DNA from: Bacteroidota bacterium
GTDB taxonomy: Bacteria > Bacteroidota > Bacteroidia > NS11-12g > UBA955
Direction: 5' to 3'
NCBI GenBank assembly: GCA_947460045.1
Contig: CANHGC010000023.1
Coordinates: 1-10,975, forward strand
Length of the DNA stretch: 10,975 nucleotides
Shown here piece after piece: positions 7,607 through 10,975 of this stretch. How positions within the stretch are numbered: the stretch's first letter is position 1; every line of letters starts with the position of its first letter. The translations under genes were made by a program, and so were the position numbers. A model generated the notes under the pieces. The model was given only the letters and a program-made list of their open reading frames with translations. It ran no database searches and was not told the DNA's origin.

Positions 7607-10188
7607 GGAGCGATTTTCTTTTTGGGTAAATTCAACAACGCACGCAGCGATTCATCGTTGTATTGTTGTTCTGGCGCCTGATTCAACGGCAAATACATCA
7701 AGCTGTTGGTCTTGACTTCGAGCTTCCGAAAGGCATCGCCCGACAAACTGTAAATTCTACCCTCCGTGTCTTTGGCCGCAAAAAACGCAACCCGAGCGGG
7801 ATCTAACATCAGAGCAAATTCCCTCGTCTGCAGCGACCCAATGCCTCCTTGTGATTCCACCGTAAACACCTGAACGCAATCTGGCTTTTTCAACCCCATC
7901 ACCCACTGCGCCACATCAATGGGGGCCTGTCCTTGATCCGAAATGACCACATTCACATTCAGCACTGAATCTGCCGCTTGGGGCGATGCCCAGGCAAACC
8001 TACCCAAACTTCGAATTTTGAAGGAGTTCCTCACCATCCCTTTGGGCAAACCCGCACTCTCCAATGCCAAAGCCGACGTTTGAGCGTATTCTTTCTGCCA
8101 CAACTGGGCCTGATACACATCAAAAGCATGGTTCTTTTGCGCCTTCAACGCCATCACCTGTCGAATCAACTTCTCAAATCGCACTTGCTCCTTGCTCGCT
8201 TTTTTTGGGTTCGATGCCCATCGATTCTTGGGTTGCAGCAATTCAATTTGCCAAAGTCCCTCCGCCGATCGAAGCATCAAATTCACCTGACTGCCTGCTT
8301 GATATATTTCAACATCCCAAAATTTATGCAAACGAAAGAAGTTATCCATCACCTCTTTTCGATCCCAGTTGGTCTTAAATGCCAATGGATAGTCGCGAAG
8401 GGGTTTCAATTCTGTATACAACATCTCTGTTTTATCGAACAGCACCATCTCAAAAACCCCCTTTTCGGTGGCTTCCTTTCCTTGATATTTCCTCACACCA
8501 ATCACGCCTCTTCCGCGTCTCAACACAAATTGCTGATCATTTTGGGCTTTCTCACCCACCCGGCCCACGTAAAATTCAGAAAATTTCATCAGCGCCTGCT
8601 TGCTTTCGTCGGGATTCAACAAATAATTGTACCCTTGGGTATTGATCCTCTCTTGCAAGCCCGTCATATTCACTGAAGTCTGAATCACCGCGGTTTTTCT
8701 GCCCGAATAAAACTGATAAAAATCGATGGCTGCCTTGTTTTCATCGGGAAAATCATAATCGTAATCGTAGTAATTGCGCCACTTCCGTTGTTTGGCATCC
8801 CAAGCATAAAATCGTGAATTGTAATCTGGGGCGCCTGCAAACCTCACCTCTATAAAATATCCATCTTTCACCTTCAACATCTCCCTACCAGAAAACGCCT
8901 CAATGTCGATCACCAATGGCGCCGATAAATTATACTTCTTACCACCGCTGTCTAACAACAATACTGGCGCATAGGCCATTTGGCGATGAACATCGTTCAT
9001 GACTTTCACTCTCAACTTATACTCACCCAACCAGTCTCGGCCATCTTGAGCAACCAATCCGCCCTTGGGAACCATTACCACAACAGAACCATCCACTGCA
9101 TACAATCGATCCTCATTGTTGTTCCCCACAAACTCATACCAACCATCGGTGAAATCGGCAAGCAATGGCTGAGAGATGGGCTTAGGGAATTGCGACTTCC
9201 CTTGTAACGGATTCAACGGGATAGAAACCGCAAAATCATTGTATTTCTGTTCTGAGGGATCCGCCAAATCCACCTGATCCGCAGAAGCCACCACCGGAAA
9301 ATAATCGCTCAGAAATTTTTGCTCCGACGCCAAAAGCACCGGATCAGAGGTCATATAATGCAAAGAAATGGGGTGAATCTCACTCACCTCCTCCGAGGCA
9401 CCATTTCTCTTGGTCAATACCCGTTTCTTTTCATAGAAGCCTACTTGAATCGACATATCGCCCAACATCGTTACGTCCTTTTCCATCACCCAAGAAGCAT
9501 TGTCGATCAGATTCAACCGACGCAACTTTGACAACGACTTCGCCGCAACGGGCAAATGATACAAGCGATCGAGTGATATCCCAAGCTCTTCCACATTGGG
9601 CAAGTTTGAGACCACTGCGTCTAAGGCCAATGCCGCTTCCTTTTGATTGAATGGCGCAATCAAACCAATCCGCTTGCACGAACGCCAATCATTGAAAAAA
9701 CTATAATCATCTGGCACCGTTTGGAACACCAATGTCACCCCAGGAATTCTCGACCAATTCTTATTCAATAACAACGCATTTTCTTTGCCATCAGGCACAT
9801 ACAGCACCAAACTGTGCAGCCATTCCAATTGCGACAGATCCTCATCAGACAAAATGCCTTGGTATTTTTGTAGCACGGCCTCATCCAAATTATCGAGTCT
9901 ACCCAATACGGCTGCCACTTTGGCGATGTCCACATCCGCCGCGATGCGAATTCGCAAGGTTTGTGCAAAAGCAGAGAGATGAGTAGAGATGTAATCCAAA
10001 TCGGCCGGCGTGGTCACTTCAACATATAGCGAATACCCTGGAATTGCGGCTTTGGGTTTCACATAAGATGTTTGGGCGTGAATGGCCGAAGTAAACACCA
10101 TGTAAAGCACCAATGCCATCATGCGCAGCCGGGTTGCATGTATAAAAGCAAAGAATTTTGCTCTTCCCAAGTGTTGATTCGGCGTCAT
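7603..10188 (-). CDS. Large secreted protein of unknown function, LRR-like N-terminus and Bacteroidota extracellular module
   Basis: I do not recognise a named family. The 861-residue product starts with a signal peptide: basic residues to R22, a hydrophobic core MMALVLYMVFTSA (23-35), and probable cleavage after IHAQ at 39. Residues about 60-230 have leucine-spaced segments such as LSQLEWLHSLVLYV and LPNVEELGISLDRL, like degenerate leucine-rich repeats. Residues about 366-470 run from VDGSVVVMVPKGG to FYAWDAKQRKW and resemble a beta module I recall from Bacteroidota surface proteins. YYDYDYDF (473-480) is encoded by a short 6-base repeat at 8756-8767. A charged, helical stretch spans about 655-705 and beta-rich sequence ends the protein. 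A GTG at 10227 would add 13 residues and overlap the upstream gene; ATG 10188 is preferred because AAGG lies 6 bases upstream and gives a sensible signal peptide. It may act in the periplasm or on the surface with the coupled symporter. Confidence 0.8.
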   Translation of the reverse strand: MTPNQHLGRAKFFAFIHATRLRMMALVLYMVFTSAIHAQTSYVKPKAAIPGYSLYVEVTTPADLDYISTHLSAFAQTLRIRIAADVDIAKVAAVLGRLDNLDEAVLQKYQGILSDEDLSQLEWLHSLVLYVPDGKENALLLNKNWSRIPGVTLVFQTVPDDYSFFNDWRSCKRIGLIAPFNQKEAALALDAVVSNLPNVEELGISLDRLYHLPVAAKSLSKLRRLNLIDNASWVMEKDVTMLGDMSIQVGFYEKKRVLTKRNGASEEVSEIHPISLHYMTSDPVLLASEQKFLSDYFPVVASADQVDLADPSEQKYNDFAVSIPLNPLQGKSQFPKPISQPLLADFTDGWYEFVGNNNEDRLYAVDGSVVVMVPKGGLVAQDGRDWLGEYKLRVKVMNDVHRQMAYAPVLLLDSGGKKYNLSAPLVIDIEAFSGREMLKVKDGYFIEVRFAGAPDYNSRFYAWDAKQRKWRNYYDYDYDFPDENKAAIDFYQFYSGRKTAVIQTSVNMTGLQERINTQGYNYLLNPDESKQALMKFSEFYVGRVGEKAQNDQQFVLRRGRGVIGVRKYQGKEATEKGVFEMVLFDKTEMLYTELKPLRDYPLAFKTNWDRKEVMDNFFRLHKFWDVEIYQAGSQVNLMLRSAEGLWQIELLQPKNRWASNPKKASKEQVRFEKLIRQVMALKAQKNHAFDVYQAQLWQKEYAQTSALALESAGLPKGMVRNSFKIRSLGRFAWASPQAADSVLNVNVVISDQGQAPIDVAQWVMGLKKPDCVQVFTVESQGGIGSLQTREFALMLDPARVAFFAAKDTEGRIYSLSGDAFRKLEVKTNSLMYLPLNQAPEQQYNDESLRALLNLPKKKIAP

Positions 10189-10194
10189 TGACTG

Positions 10195-10198
10195 CCTT
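10195..10198 (-). promoter_or_regulatory. Shine-Dalgarno-like AAGG deciding the start of the secreted protein
   Basis: On the minus strand AAGG is followed by CAGTCA and then ATG at 10188, a 6-base spacing. It lies in the 29-base gap after the upstream stop and favours this ATG over the GTG at 10227. It is one of the few purine-rich ribosome sites in the window. Confidence 0.45.
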
Positions 10199-10217
10199 GC
10201 GTTTAAGAATCCTTTGT

Positions 10218-10661
10218 TTAAAACCACTTACCAAAAAGTCCACCCATTTTTCCCAAAATCCCCAAATCGATGCCCAAAAATTGCATCACACCTTGGGGAG
10301 TGGCCGAATGTCCTCCCTCTTCAAATTTGGCCTTCAATCCCCCTAAAACAAAACCCAAGATATGCACAGCCAGATTCTTTTTCCGATCCAATTCCCAATC
10401 CAAGCCATAATAGGCCGCTGCGCATTGGGTAATCAAGGCTTGGTAATACTCACTATTTTGCAAGGCCTCGGCACCGCCCGACATCAATGTTTGCAGTTCT
10501 TTGATCTTACCTGTCATCATCAACGACTGCATGTATTGCATCGATGATTGTACAGTCAAGTCTACATAAACTTCTGATTGTGATTCAGTCAGTCCGAGCC
10601 CCGCGCCATGTTGGCCGTGAAAATGGCCTTTAAACTCATTGATATATTCTTGAATCTTCAT
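10218..10661 (-). CDS. Conserved-looking small protein of unknown function
   Basis: I do not recognise this 147-residue protein. It has no signal peptide. Residues 1-75 look helical and polar, with a Met/Gln-rich stretch (MQYMQSLMMTGKIKELQTLM, 41-60). A moderately hydrophobic segment lies at 97-109 (NLAVHILGFVLGG). The C-terminus is striking: GGHSATPQGVMQFLGID (116-132) followed by a glycine-rich amphipathic end, LGILGKMGGLFGKWF (133-147). The ATG at 10661 is chosen over the GTG at 10679 because it overlaps the stop of the C40 peptidase gene as ATGA, the same arrangement as at the symporter start. Coupling to a cell-wall peptidase on one side and an exported protein on the other suggests a role tied to them, but nothing in the sequence states it. 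Confidence 0.75.
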   Translation of the reverse strand: MKIQEYINEFKGHFHGQHGAGLGLTESQSEVYVDLTVQSSMQYMQSLMMTGKIKELQTLMSGGAEALQNSEYYQALITQCAAAYYGLDWELDRKKNLAVHILGFVLGGLKAKFEEGGHSATPQGVMQFLGIDLGILGKMGGLFGKWF

Positions 10662-10975
10662 ATTGCAGTCAATGGCCACGAACGCAGCCCACTCAATTTA
10701 TGGGTCAATTCACCTGAAATGGCATTCACAATACCTTGCGATGTGAGTTGATCGATGCGAACTTTCCCATAGGCGTGAATGATCCGATCATCGTTTAACA
10801 AAATCCCAACATGCACCACTTTGCCTTCAGCGTTGGAAAAATAGGCCAACATGCCAGGCTTGCGTTGCTCCCACAAAAAAGACTCACCCACGGCAGCTTG
10901 TTGATGGGCGTCGCGGGGCATAGTCAAATCCATCACAATACCCACGGCTTGCACCAATCCACTGCAATCGACGCC
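10658..10975 (-). CDS. NlpC/P60 (C40) cell-wall peptidase, C-terminal part, cut by the window edge
   Basis: The last 105 residues are visible; the frame is open to the right edge, so the N-terminus lies outside. The visible part is the NlpC/P60 catalytic core: catalytic cysteine in GVDCSGLVQ (C4 of the visible part), first histidine in VVHVGI (H55) and second in RIIHAYGKVRID (H67). PRDAHQQA and KPGMLAYF are also typical. Such enzymes cleave gamma-D-glutamyl to diamino acid bonds in murein peptides, usually in the periplasm. The HAYGKVRIDQL to HKL ending resembles Bacteroidota YkfC-type C40 peptidases, which carry SH3-like domains before the core; whether this one does cannot be seen. Its stop overlaps the next gene's start as ATGA. 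All three catalytic residues are intact, so it is probably active. Confidence 0.92.
   Translation of the reverse strand, partial: GVDCSGLVQAVGIVMDLTMPRDAHQQAAVGESFLWEQRKPGMLAYFSNAEGKVVHVGILLNDDRIIHAYGKVRIDQLTSQGIVNAISGELTHKLSGLRSWPLTAI

Noticed and set aside
7978..8676. 232-codon plus-strand frame opposite the large secreted-protein gene
   Set aside because: It lies wholly antisense inside a convincing gene, and its product is low in structure and resembles no protein family.
8756..8767. Short tandem TAATCG repeat
   Set aside because: Only two exact copies plus a degraded third; it merely encodes alternating Asp and Tyr in the secreted protein.
10188..10227. GTG start at 10227 for the large secreted protein
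   Set aside because: It overlaps the upstream gene and lengthens the signal peptide region, while ATG 10188 has AAGG at proper spacing.

Overview
The window looks like a chromosomal segment of a member of the Bacteroidota. The arginine decarboxylase matches the roughly 460-residue form I recall from Flavobacteriia and relatives. Most genes have no Shine-Dalgarno sequence. TAnnTTTG-type -7 boxes occur between genes. The C40 peptidase, sodium:solute symporter and two-domain YdeI protein also resemble Bacteroidota versions. I cannot name a genus. I saw no tRNA, rRNA, CRISPR array, insertion sequence or phage gene, and no stretch over 300 bases lacks a gene.

Left part, plus strand (1-3892): a GTG-started PLP-dependent arginine decarboxylase (polyamine synthesis) is followed by a 200-base spacer. 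The spacer holds a hairpin without a T-tract and a small inverted repeat. Next is a full-length catalase-peroxidase, katG, with every catalytic residue present. It ends at a textbook intrinsic terminator with a 14-bp perfect stem.

Middle part, plus strand (3899-5953): a short VF530-family DNA-binding protein starts 7 bases after the terminator. Twelve bases further on is a membrane-anchored protein of unknown function with an FG-GAP-like calcium motif. A probable terminator follows, then a YdeI/OmpD-associated protein with an N-terminal cysteine cluster.

Right part, minus strand (10975 down to 6002): four tightly packed genes read away from the right edge. They encode the C-terminal third of an NlpC/P60 (C40) cell-wall peptidase, a 147-residue protein of unknown function, an 861-residue secreted protein with leucine-rich-like repeats and a beta module, and a sodium:solute symporter. 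Two of the three junctions are 4-base ATGA overlaps, so these genes are very likely one operon with coupled translation. A murein hydrolase, an exported protein and a Na+-driven importer together suggest release and uptake of a cell-wall fragment or similar small solute. That link is inference. This operon, centred on two uncharacterised proteins, is the best candidate for something undescribed; the rest is ordinary housekeeping and stress-defence content.
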